Of a stretch of DNA of 64,000 bases, positions 41,301 to 56,000 are shown piece after piece. The notes under the pieces are model-generated. The model saw only the letters and a list, made by a program, of their open reading frames with translations, made no database searches and was not told the DNA's origin. How positions within the stretch are numbered: the first letter of the stretch is position 1; the number at the start of each line of letters is the position of its first letter. Source of the stretch: Halichondria panicea (lineage: Eukaryota > Porifera > Demospongiae > Suberitida > Halichondriidae); contig NC_087386.1 in the NCBI RefSeq assembly GCF_963675165.1, positions 5,152,169 to 5,216,168 on the forward strand. The letters are read 5' to 3'. The position numbers and the translations under genes were made by a program.

Positions 41301-41890
41301 CGTTTAAAACCATGCAGAGATTTTGTTACGCCCAAGAGTATACTGTTGTACTGTGCATAAGCCATTGACCTTGTACCTTACTACTGCAGGTTCTTGGTAT
41401 GTTAATTAATAGATCATGTTTTCTCTTAAAGTTCTTAGCTTTCTGTAAGGGTGACCTGACCTACAGGTGTGCGATATAGCAGTGGCTTTATTGGCCTACC
41501 ATACTTGTACCTTGAGGTCACCTGGTAGCTATGCAAAGCTGCTTGTGGTCATATGACTTGTACGAACAAAGGATGTGGTAAGCAAAGTTATGTGATATGA
41601 CCCACTGCTTTGGTTCACCGTGCCTTTTATAGACAGCTTCTGTTTCAAGGGTCAGTGTGCATAGCAACGTCTGGTTGTGTCGTTCCTTGGGCAACCTTGC
41701 ACTTGCATCAAGTATAATGAGGGTCTAAATTTCCAAGTATAAATATAAAAGCTGTATAACAGATGTCATGTAATCTTATATGTACTTGTAGTCAGTGTCA
41801 GCAAATTCGATATGCCATCATTATTACAAATGTCTTTACTTTTTTTTACCTACCAGCAGTTGATCTTTGACCTACTACCCACCTCTGAAA
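38305..41890. other. 3.6-kb non-coding region between divergent genes
   Basis: No protein gene is supported. The left edge is the upstream region of the MFS gene. A candidate 5' untranslated exon of the downstream plus-strand gene may end near 38978 (tttttcaaag followed by gtatgt), with its acceptor taccagcag at about 41858. That linkage is a guess. The interval holds a 36-base tandem repeat (39594-39846), a weak two-strand ORF region at 39228-39560 and otherwise AT-rich sequence. Its size suggests a regulated first intron or enhancer space. Confidence 0.4.
39594..39846. repeat. 36-base tandem repeat, about 7 copies
   Basis: Unit ttttcctttgtctgtactag followed by agctgacttcgtgagc. It is a multiple of three, so ORFs run through it on both strands (a Ser/Thr/Lys repeat on the minus strand). 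No splice signals or conserved flanks support a protein. Confidence 0.9.
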
Positions 41891-43267
41891 ATGGCCATGG
41901 CTGGGCTTATTCAAGAGATCGAGGATCCCCTCCCTCATTTCCCCCCGGCTCCTCCCCCAAGCCCTGAGGCACAGAGAGCCTGCAACATATTTGAGATACC
42001 CACGAGTGCATTCAATCCGTTGGACATGCGTCAGAAAGATTTTGCCGATTTGGACCTCATTTTGAGCCAAACTCAAAACTCTTCGAGAAATCCTTTCCTA
42101 GAGACCGTTCACGAACGAGAAAATCCGTTTGCTGACGAAGATGAGTACGGTTTCCCAGCCTCGCCCAAAAAGAGGATTTGCAATTCTCCGTGTTCACTCC
42201 CCGATGGATACAATATTCAGTCTAACGAATTTCACTCAGGTGGCAAGCTTACGAGCAGTTCACTACCTCATACGAAAGCCACACGTCATCACCGGTCTCC
42301 AGTCCATTCACATTCACCACCACTACTCAACGTGCCCAACTCAAACAGCCCACCCCCCTTGAACCAATCATTTCACCAGACAAGTCCCTATTCCATACCG
42401 CCTCACAAACCTGAGAATGGATTCGAAATCAGCAACTTCCAACCTGTTCACAGTTACAACCCCAGCCTCTCACCTCCCTCACAACTGGGCATGCTCAGTA
42501 AAAGCTTTGATCTCCACAACGTGCACGCATTTGAGACGAACTCTGAACTCGCTCTCCTGCCGAACGTTAGACCGAGAAGAGCCTACACTCTCGATGCAGG
42601 CTCCAAAAAAGAAGAAGCAAGTCGAAATCGTCGTCGAAAGATATCCCTCAAGCGTACCAAAGAGGAGAGGGACTCTGACCTTCAATTCTCATTCGAGTAC
42701 AGCTATGCAAGTACAAGTACCGGGAGCAGCGAGGAATCTGATTGGCTAGTTGTAACACCCGATACGACAGCTAGCCTTCCCCTTGGCAAGAAAGCGTGTC
42801 AAACTATCCCCATAAGTCCCCCTCCCTCTTTTCCACTGAACTTTGCAAACTCGTCTTTTATGGACCCTTCTGTTGCCTCGAATCTACCCCCCAGCACTTC
42901 AATGTTCAACCCCCCAACCCCCACACTGTACTATAGTCAGTTCGATCAGCAACCCCCCAGTCTTGTTAGCATGGATTCATCTGTTCAAATGATGGACACC
43001 GGAGACACTAGTTTGAGATTCGATTCAATTGATTCTATGGAATGTGGAGGAGACCAGTTTCATAGTTTTGTCGAAATGGACACACAAACCGAGAACGGGC
43101 ACCCCTCACACTATCACACCACACACTCCACCCTCTACCCACCCACACCACTGCGAAGTCACAGTTCCGAAGATCGATATGCTCCAACTAGGCACAGCTT
43201 TATACAAGGTGCCAGTAGTTTATGTACAGAACAAGATGTGTCCAATAGCATTTCTAGAAGTTTGTAG
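41891..43267 (+). CDS. Unrecognised disordered Pro/Ser-rich protein
   Basis: Single long exon, 458 residues from the first ATG (MAMAGLIQEIEDPLPHFP). An upstream taccagcag acceptor suggests a spliced 5' untranslated exon. No domain is recognised. Visible features: a Pro-rich start (HFPPAPPPSPEAQ), two NPF tripeptides (SSRNPFLETV, RENPFADEDE) of the kind bound by EH domains, PASPKKRIC and a basic cluster ASRNRRRKISLKRTKEE that could be a nuclear localisation signal, many SP/TP sites, and acidic Ser-rich stretches (SSEESDW). No signal peptide or helix. Composition is that of a phospho-regulated adaptor or transcription cofactor; this is inference. Stop at 43265-43267. It is convergent with the kinase gene. 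Confidence 0.7.
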   Translation: MAMAGLIQEIEDPLPHFPPAPPPSPEAQRACNIFEIPTSAFNPLDMRQKDFADLDLILSQTQNSSRNPFLETVHERENPFADEDEYGFPASPKKRICNSPCSLPDGYNIQSNEFHSGGKLTSSSLPHTKATRHHRSPVHSHSPPLLNVPNSNSPPPLNQSFHQTSPYSIPPHKPENGFEISNFQPVHSYNPSLSPPSQLGMLSKSFDLHNVHAFETNSELALLPNVRPRRAYTLDAGSKKEEASRNRRRKISLKRTKEERDSDLQFSFEYSYASTSTGSSEESDWLVVTPDTTASLPLGKKACQTIPISPPPSFPLNFANSSFMDPSVASNLPPSTSMFNPPTPTLYYSQFDQQPPSLVSMDSSVQMMDTGDTSLRFDSIDSMECGGDQFHSFVEMDTQTENGHPSHYHTTHSTLYPPTPLRSHSSEDRYAPTRHSFIQGASSLCTEQDVSNSISRSL

Positions 43268-44019
43268 CATTTGTAGCGTATATATTATTCAATTTTGTTT
43301 TTATTGCCATTTCTTTGTGTCTGCAATCAACAAAATAATTGTTCACTATAATTATTATAGTTAACGTTTGGAGCATGTATATATGTAATGTAATGCGTGC
43401 ATGTGAGACCTGCACATGTATATATAATTAAGTTGATGTAGTGAGGCGAGCATCTGACTAGATGGGCGTGGCAGCCTGTCCATAGGGCCATGCCCATTTA
43501 GTATAAGGGAATTCCCCTTCCCAAGAAAGAGGGGTGGGGCTGGTCTACAATGAATATCGTTATACCATTCTATTCTTGTGGGGGTCAAATCAGCTATAAC
43601 GTCTTGAGCCAGAGCCAGGCTCTCTGCAATTTAATACAGATAATAGGTGCATAAAAGTATATATACAATCCACAGAGCTCCCCATTAATTACACGTACAT
43701 GAAGCCATTTATAATTCACCACTTATTGTTGTGCTCATTCATATACATATGTATATAGTTACACTACTGAGAGAATATGGATTTCATATGATGACACAAA
43801 AATCAGTATACATTTTATATGAACAGTGTAAAACTAATAACGATTTAATCAATAAAGTGGCAACATTTAGAATGATTTGATCGGTATACATGTAAGTTAA
43901 CGAGTCCCCTCTATGCTCCAATAGGAATAGGACATACATTTAACATACAGTGCCCGTATACGGAAACTCGAATACATTAACACAGTTGTAAAAAAAAAAT
44001 TCACTGACAGAGAGTGTGT
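43268..44019. other. Convergent 3' region
   Basis: 752 bases between the stop of the disordered-protein gene and the stop of the minus-strand kinase. AT-rich, with possible polyadenylation words (aataaa near 43850). Nothing else was recognised. Confidence 0.45.
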
Positions 44020-47333
<3,314 letters not shown>

Positions 47334-47489
47334 CTGCAGGACACACATCATCACAACACATCACAAACCTCTAACAACATCGAGGCAACTCAAATCAATT
47401 CTGTGCTTGCTGCTACCTATACTATACCTTGTAGACCTTGAACCGACAATACTATATTAGTTACAGAACGTGAGAACCAATCAGGCTAT

Positions 47490-47689
47490 NNNNNNNNNNN
47501 NNNNNNNNNNNNNNNNNNNNNNNNNNNNNNNNNNNNNNNNNNNNNNNNNNNNNNNNNNNNNNNNNNNNNNNNNNNNNNNNNNNNNNNNNNNNNNNNNNNN
47601 NNNNNNNNNNNNNNNNNNNNNNNNNNNNNNNNNNNNNNNNNNNNNNNNNNNNNNNNNNNNNNNNNNNNNNNNNNNNNNNNNNNNNNNNN
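47490..47689. other. Assembly gap (200 N)
   Basis: Exactly 200 N, which looks like a placeholder length. Left of it is the interior of a minus-strand kinase gene missing its 5' exons; right of it is the interior of a plus-strand collagen missing its 5' exons. The true gap must be far larger than 200 bases or the join is wrong. Confidence 0.98.
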
Positions 47690-50600
47690 TGGTGATCATG
47701 GACCCCCCGGCCCTCAGGGACTCACTGGCCCCCCAGGCAGAGCTGGACCACTGGGACAAGACGGACCCCCCGGACCACAAGGACCCTCCGGAGCACAGGT
47801 ATATACGTAACAGCATTAGAGCAAACACACTTAGTGGGCGCTGATCTGACAGCAGCATGTATATTGTATGTTGTGCTAGTTTCAGATAGTAACTAGGCAT
47901 TATTAACTGATGGCTTTAAATTCCCATAGAGCAAGTCGAGAGAATTTTAGTTTTTAGTCTCCATAGTTGTGGTGTTTGTCTGAATTGTTGTGGTCATATT
48001 TTCTTCCTGTGCAAGTACAAAGTTGCTACACTAGGATGTAGCTTACCTGGCTTTACTGTACTGTACATTTGTCAATCCTGTGTAGGGAAATATTGGATAC
48101 CCTGGACCCCCTGGTCCCCCCGGACCAGCTGGCCCCGTTGGTGATGCTGGACAACAAGGAGAGGACGGAGATAAGGGATCAGCTGGATTCCCTGTGAGAG
48201 TTTAATAATAGCACATGGCACTTTATAAAGCCAGCTAGGGTAGTCACGTACAAGCAGAATTTATAGAACTAAAATTGAAGAAAGAACAATGGCCAACAAA
48301 TAAGCTTCTCTTGTGTACAGAATTTTATTTTAGTTTGGAGCCATGGGAGAATAAATTGAGTGTATAGGAAACATTTTAAAAACCTTGGACCCAATATCAG
48401 CCATGTACGTAGCTAGTACTGAATATATAATCACTCGCTATGCTCCCCCCTCCCCCCTCAGGGTGATAATGGCCTTCCCGGACCTAATGGTCTCCAAGGA
48501 CCTCAAGCAATTTCTGGAGAGCCTGGAGATGCTGGACACAAGGGACCTCAGGGACCACCTGGACCACCCGTATGTTTGACACACCCACTAATACGTTACT
48601 GTAGCGATAGTACGTATAATAGTTGAAGCGTGCAATTACCATGCACCACTCCTTTTGTTAGGGACCCGCTGGCCCCATTGGTCTAGAAGGTATGCGAGGT
48701 AACTCTGGAGTAGGTGGAGACGATGGCGAGGCTGGACCCACAGGACCAGCTGGACCTGTTGGAGGATTCGGAGAAGAGGGAGCAGTCGGAGAGAAGGGAC
48801 CCAATGGAGAGCCCGGACAACCTGTGAGGGCTCATACATAGTGATCATAGTTAAAATAGTAATTCCTTTGTGGTTATATACAATTACTGCATGGACTATA
48901 GTCTCTCTGATCTCCCCCTATGCCGTATATGCGTAGTTGTATGTATGAGCCTTTCTTTTACTAGTTAATTTTTTTTCTGTGAGAGCTGTATAATTATGTC
49001 ATTGTCTGTTTCTCATTCCCTCAGGGCAAGAACGGTAACCCTGGATCATCTGGTGCCCCTGGGTCTCGTGGACCACCTGTGAGTACTCACTCGCCTTTCT
49101 ATCACTTTTACTACTAACTTAGAGAGATTTTATGACGGTCAGTTTACCATAATTATTGTTCTAAACACGCACAGGGAGCCGCCAGTACTACCCCTGGAGG
49201 CGTTGGTGTTTCCGGACCACCTGGTGATGCCGTAAGTTATTCATCTATAATTATGTATTGTTATAGTAACAGTGTAGCTACAGAGTCAGCATTGCACGTA
49301 AATCATAGATTAATTCTGAACCTAAACCGGCTTGCGATGACGAAGGCCCTTAGCACTTTCTCTAAACAGGATAGTTGGGTTGTTAGTTGACAATGTGACT
49401 TCTTGAGTAGTACACCAGTCATTTCTGCTTATGCTCGTGATTACTGCTCTATGACTGTTTGTGTTACAGGGTAGAGCAGGTAGCCAAGGAAGCAGGGGAC
49501 GACCTGGACCAAGCGGAGAAAATGTGAGTACTTTAATCAAAACATAACATGTAGTTATGTACTACCCACATCACCAACTGTATGATCAACAATATTCACC
49601 TTGTGAAGAGTTTTGGCTCTAATATTGTACCATTCTGCTGCAGGGAGAGCCCGGTGATTTCGGAGTTAGTGGACCTCCCGGACCTGATGGACAAAGGGTA
49701 AGTGTCGAGTTGCTATGGAACTTAAAACATTAAAACAGTATAGCATTAGTACAAAAAACGAAAGCTTGATTATCAGTATTTAACCTGTGTGCATGTACGT
49801 GTATGTATGTATATAGATTAAGTATACTAATTAATTATGGGTATAATAATTTATATAGGGAGCTCAAGGCCCAGCTGGCGAGCCTGGTTTCCCTGGTTTC
49901 GATGGAGACCCCGGTATCGACGGAGACGATGGCAAGCCTGGACCCAAGGGAACACAAGGTCCCGACGGCCCAAGAGGACCAGATGGCCCCAAGGGACCTA
50001 AGGGAGGAGAGGGTGTTCCCGGAGATGATGGACCCCAAGGACCTAGAGGAGATCCCGGTGATGGTGGTCAGAAGGGAGCTAGAGGACCAGCTGGAGATGA
50101 TGGCGCTGATGGACAAGATGGTGTTCCTGGCAAGCAAGGACCTCAGGGTCTCAAGGGAGCCAAGGGAGACATGGGACAGAAGGTAGGGATGCTTGTATAT
50201 ACTTACTAGTTTTAGTTTTGTTAGAGTACATAATGTATACATTAACAATAAGCCTCCCTCACTGGCCTCCCCTGAGGAAGTGCGGCCTGGGATCAAGGCT
50301 AATTAACAATAAGCCTCCTTCACTGGCCTCCCCTGAGGAAGTGCAGCCTGGGATCGAGGCTAATTAACAATAATTATTATGGAGTATGGGTATATACTGT
50401 TGGAAGCATTGCTATGTTTTAATTGTGGTTTTTAATTCACTACACAGGGAGAAGTTGGAGACAAAGGTATCATTGGAGCTGATGGCCACAAAGGGCCTGT
50501 TGGTATGTCCGGAGCTCCTGGACCTGCCGGACCTGGGGGAGCACAAGGAGCCAAGGGACCCGTCGGTCACGAGGGCCCATCTGGTGCCGAAGGTATCCGA

Positions 50601-52386
50601 GGACCACCCGGACCCAAGGGACCCACTGGAGATAAGGGAGAACTTGGAGATAGAGGATTCGTTGGACCAGCTGGACCACCCGTGAGTAGACGCATTGTGC
50701 AATACTCGCCCTTAGGCTATTTACATATCGTAACAAGCTAAGGCTTCTCCTATTTCACGTGTTTGGTAAAATGTAGCATCAATTGTATACACATACATGT
50801 ACATGTACGCACTGATATTCTAACACCACACTTAATATTTCACAGGGCCCCCCTGGCGCCCCTGCTGCCGGCTCCCTCCCAGACCCCCCAGAGCTTCCAC
50901 TTGGTCGATTCTATCGTGGAGTGTCTGACGACGGACAAAATGTTGAGCTTGGCACTGTTGATAAGATCCTTGAGCTTCATAAGAAGATGAGCCATCTCCG
51001 AAACCCAGCTGGTACTCGAGAGTCACCTGTTCGATCTTGTGTGGACCTGTACTTGCAAGACTCTGAGATTGAGAACGGTGAGATCATGTGACCTGGTTTC
51101 CTAGGTCTCTCAAATAGTCAGCTATTTGCTCAGCTGTACCGATTTAGTGTACAAGGTCTCTTCTTAGTACTAGCTATAATTATGTACAACGATATGCAAT
51201 TATTGTTGCAAATCAGGTAGTGGTGAAACTTAGTAGCAACTTTGCCTACAAGTATTTGCTTGTTACAGAGAAACCATATTCTGTGTGAGTAGCTTTTCAC
51301 TTTTCCCTTTTCTCTTGCACAGGAGAGTACTGGATTGATCCCAATGGTGGTTGCAACTCTGACGCTATCCGTGTGTTCTGTAACTTCACCGGAGGTGTGG
51401 CCAAGACATGCATCGCCCCCCAGAAGAAGGAGGGAGAGAGGAAGAACTGGGCCGGAGAGTCTGCCTGGTTTAGCAAACTGTCTGGAGGATTCGAGGTACT
51501 TATTTTGGATTGTGAAACCTGTCAGTCTGTCAGTTTTTGGTGAATCCTACTTGTATACTTATCAGTGTGTTAGCATAGCAAGGTGGTTGGTGTATTGAGC
51601 ATTCCGTGGTAAAACTCAAAGCCTAAGAAAAATGCGTGTGTACATTGTAGGACATAAATGACTTCTATAAAGACAGTTCTCCTGTAACCATGTCTATACT
51701 AACTGCCCTCCCTCACTGTATTTGCAGATGTCCTATGTGGTCACAAAGTCCCAGTTGGAGTCTCTTCGTGTTGGATCCCGATTTGGCACCCAGACCTTCA
51801 CTTACCACTGCCGTAACTCAGCCGCCTCCGTTCTGTTCAAGACCCAGAACAACAAGGAGATCACACCAACTGGTGTTCTGTACGATGGATGCCAGGTGAG
51901 ACCAATTAGTCCTTATCTTTTTGTATGTGAGAATCTTTGTTTTTGTTCTCCATTTTGGATCTGTGTCTAAGATCTTCCTAGTTTGTTCCTTAGTGTTAAG
52001 TACTAGTCTACTTATTTGCTTTTGGTTCTGTTGACTTGTTTTCAGAGCGCCAATTAACACTAGGCCACCAATTTTGATGTGGAGTGTTGATAGCATGGTA
52101 TTTATTAACCACCAATATTTAGCATCAGGTGTTATTGGACACAAGCATTTTTTCGATGGTTGTGCTGTACAAGTCTACACTCTTAGAGATATATTGTGTT
52201 GCTAAATTGTTCACTCCCCCCCACCCCTCCTCCCTTCAGAGTCGACCCTCTCTGCCCGGTGCCTCTATCCTTGAGGTCAAGACCAAGAGAGTGGAGCAGC
52301 TGCCATTGAGAGACTTTGCAGCCACCGACTCTTCCGCTTCCAGCCAAGAGTTTGGCTTTGAGATGGGACCTGCCTGTTTCTACTAG
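47690..52386 (+). CDS. Fibrillar collagen alpha chain, 3' part with C-propeptide
   Basis: Fourteen exons from the gap edge: 47690-47798, 48086-48193, 48462-48569, 48662-48823, 49025-49078, 49175-49231, 49470-49523, 49644-49697, 49859-50182, 50448-50681, 50846-51077, 51323-51495, 51728-51895, 52240-52386. Several are 54 bases or multiples (108, 162, 324), the classic fibrillar collagen exon size. The Gly-X-Y helix ends at GPPGAPAAG. The COLFI C-propeptide follows: [29 protein letters not shown] (the calcium-site region), [16 protein letters not shown] and [13 protein letters not shown] at the end. Seven Cys are present; relative to eight-Cys propeptides, the second (in the DLKMC region) is missing and reads DLYLQ. 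Secreted extracellular-matrix protein; the propeptide directs trimerisation. The 5' end is lost in the gap. Confidence 0.95.
50251..50361. repeat. Two tandem deletion derivatives of the GCGCATGCGC MITE
   Basis: Two about 50-base copies (50251-50300, 50312-50361), each joining the two element ends: agcctcc(c/t)tcactggcctc ... gcctgggatc(a/g)aggct. Separated by aattaacaata. In a collagen intron. Confidence 0.65.
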
Positions 52387-53017
52387 CCTAGCTCCTGCTA
52401 GCTTCTATCTTCTAAGACAGAATATTAACTATGCAACTTTCAGTGTTTTTAAACCTAACAGTCATGTATGTACTGTGTAGAGTATGTAGTTGGTATTAAT
52501 ATTTTTATCTCTGAGTTATGTTGTTCTTTTGTTTAACACTGATGATTTCATATTTTAATCATTTTGAGCTAGAACCATTTACAAAACTCCTGTACTGAAA
52601 TTCATAAAAAAATCATGCTATTTATTACATACAAGGAAGAGACAATAATTGAGAGCTTAGAGCAAAGCTCCTGCATGCAATTACTAGAATGGAGAATGGA
52701 CAATATCAGATTCCCAAACAAGTGTGGTTAGGTGCAAACCTCAGCCAGCCTTTTGTTTCCTGTCTATTAGCTATTGAGCATTGTGGTGACGTCATAAAAC
52801 GCAGGCCTTCCCCATTGTCTGAATACCATTCTGATATGCGCAATCCGCTGGAGCGACCTTTGAACCCCCCGAAAATCTGCTTGCTGCGAAATTCGCATGC
52901 AAAGAAGCTGTGCAGCTCGCTCACTCCTTCCGCCATTAGCAGAAGGAATACCGGCATCCCTATTAAATATCTACCTGCTTGAGCTATTTGCATGCAGCTG
53001 CACGTCTAGCTGTAGGC
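52387..53017. other. Intergenic between tandem collagens
   Basis: 631 bases: 3' untranslated region of the first collagen, then the promoter side of the second. A short two-strand ORF pair at 52689-52993 has no recognisable features. No core promoter element identified. Confidence 0.45.
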
Positions 53018-56000
53018 ATGGCTCGTTTTGCAGTGTTTAGCTTGCTTGTACTATTGCTGTGCATTGTATCAACAAAGGCTACAGATGATTTTGCTGACTA
53101 TTACAGTGAATCTGAATTGTCAAAGAGTGGATCGTCATTATACAATGGATCTGACTATGATGAAGACTATGAGTCTGGATCTGGGTCTGGTGACGATTAT
53201 GATGATAATGAAGATGGGGATGAGGAAGACAGTGACCCAACAGTTGACCCAACAATAATACAGTGGACTGAAGACACTGATTTCTATGAAGATGGATTGT
53301 GTAAAGGACAATTTCCAACAAGTGAGTATGAGACACATGACAATCCTATATCTTCTACCAATCCCAAAATCAGTGAATTGGTAGTAACTCATATAGAAGT
53401 GTATAAGAGTATATACGCTTGCATGCATGCTCAGCCTAAGGTATACCATTCATTTTGTATTACAGTTTGCTATATGTAGCGATCAACGCCAATCAATATT
53501 CAAAATCGCCTTGACACAAAAATTGCAATACAAACAGAAGTGCACACCGACTTTTGACACCCTCAAACTTCTCGAAAATCAAAAGTCTAATTCAACTGCC
53601 ACTTTAGTATCAAGTTGTTGTCCTCCTTTAGCTAGCAGTTATACCATAATTATAGGCAATCGCTTATGACAATAATTATGATAGTTTCGGTGGGCTTTAT
53701 GCAGCTCTAATTCTTGCAAGGAAGGGTTTTATAGGATTTCCTTTAAGCAAGTTTTTGTCTAGTCCTTGCATGGACATTGTCCGTAAGGTTTACAAAACTC
53801 TCCTGTAGACGCAAATTCATCTGATTACTGATTATTGAATGGCATGAACATTGATCGCTGACTCTATACAGCTCAATATTCAATACATTGACAATAATTA
53901 TGTATACATGCACATGCAGGTTCGTCGGATTATATGGTTGAGCTTATGTCATTCTCTCAAAATGAAGTTAATGAGAGAATAAGCAATGAAGAGTTGACCA
54001 TTACTAGTGACAACTACGGTCAACTGGCAATGAGCACAGTTATCAAGCCCGGATTGATGGCCAAAGGCGGCGACAGATATGATGTGGACTCCCCTGGTGT
54101 GTGTCGAGGAAACTTCCCGTCCGACTATTCCATCTTAATCAAATTTTCATACAAGAAAGAAAAAATCAGCTTTAACTTCTTGAATATTACTGATCAGCTA
54201 ACCGTTACATTAGACAACTGTGACCAAAACCAGCCACAATTGGTGGTTAACTTCCCATCCTGCCTGACAAGTCTTACCAATTCTTTGAATATCGAAAGCG
54301 GCGAATATCATAAGATCGGTATTCAAGTTCGCAATGGTACATTATCCGTCTACTTTGATTGCATAAAACTTGTCAATGATGTTGCAATCAATGATAATTG
54401 CCGTGTTCAATGCGATAAGGAGGTCAATGTCCACATGATGCAGCCAGATGTTTCTTCATCCTGCAACAGTGCTGCGGAAAAGGTCCGAGAAATGTGCAAT
54501 ATTTTATCTGTACTTATAATACGAATGTTTGTTTTGCAGGTCAATGTGAAAGTATCACAGCTAGCTTTTGTCCCAGATCCTCCGGAAGGAGCTGATCTTG
54601 ACACCTATTATGCTCCCGCCGCCCAAGGTCTATGTTATGAGGATGGTGCATTCAATATAGACAACTGTGGAGAAGAGGTCAAACCTGCTGACATTCCTGA
54701 AGCTCAAAAGCAAGGAGGAGTTGTACTCGCCACCAATATCACTGACATTGTAAGTTAAATACGTACGGCTGTGAATACCATTCTGGCAATTAAAATTTGC
54801 TTTGTGTACATTAATAGGTTTACATAGTGGGAGACCCTGGAGAAAGTGGCCCTCGTGGAGCAAGTTTCCCAGGGGTGGTACGTTGTCAATCTCAGCGAAA
54901 ATGAGTGCGCGCAGTCACCATAATTATTTATATCTCTCTTACAGCCAGGTAATACAGGGCCTGTTGGTAGAGAAGGAATATCTGTAAGTGCTGTACAATT
55001 TTATTCTGCATGTGCTTAGTACATTATGTGGAATACTACAAATGTCATAGTTTTTACCAAAGTAGTTTTTGTTGATTACTCTGTTTCGTCGTGTACTCTT
55101 CATGCTGTATGCCAATTATCCCAGGGTGATATCGGAACCGTTGGTCAGCCTGGAGGCTCTGGAAAGCCTGGAAATCCTGGTCCCCAGGGAGTGAATGGAG
55201 CTACTGGACCTACTGGTTTGCGAGGACCCCCTGGGCCTATACTGCTCACTGAGGTGAGTAAATACAACAATAATTATTATCTGAGAAATTCATAAAACAG
55301 TATAATTATATCTGCAATGGCTTAATTTTTCTTTTAACTATCACACACAGACTTCCAGTCAAAATCTTGGAGGCGGTGGCAAGGGACCTGTCAATCTTCT
55401 TCCTGGACCACTCCCAATTCCTGTTGGACAGCCAGGTCAACCTGGACCAAGGGGGCCAGAGGGAGGGTTCGGAATATATGTAAGAAGAAACTATTGGTCT
55501 AGTCTTGCTGTACAATAAATAATGGCATTGTGTATTGTAGGCAGTAAGTATGATAGGCAGCTCAAAAGGTATAATTATCCGAATCGTAATATGGCTCAGA
55601 CACCACTGTTGCCATCTATTTTTGTGGCTGCCTTACAATGTGTATCGTATTTTTTATAGGGACCTCAAGGTTGGCCAGGCACACCAGGACCTGGTGGAGA
55701 GCAAGGAAGACCAGTAAGATACCATTTTAGTTGTGAAATTCGTCCATCCTTGCTTCTGTTTACAGGGTTCAAGAGGTCCACCTGGTCCAACGGGAAACCC
55801 TGGACCCGATGGAAGTCGTGTAAGCAATCCAGCAGCTTTTGTTGATTTGGCAGTTCTTACCATTCAAGCTTTTTTACTATGAGATTAAATTTCCTGCTTT
55901 AGCAGTTATCTTTATGCACTGATGTTGTATTCACAGGGTCACCCTGGAGTCGATGGAGACAAAGGAATTGGGGGACCACAAGGAGAAACTGTGAGTTCAA

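Noticed and set aside
47470-47900. ORFs containing long runs of X
   Set aside because: They read through the 200-N assembly gap.
52689-52993. Overlapping 95-97 residue ORFs on both strands between the collagens
   Set aside because: No family features, no splice context and equal length on both strands; most likely chance.
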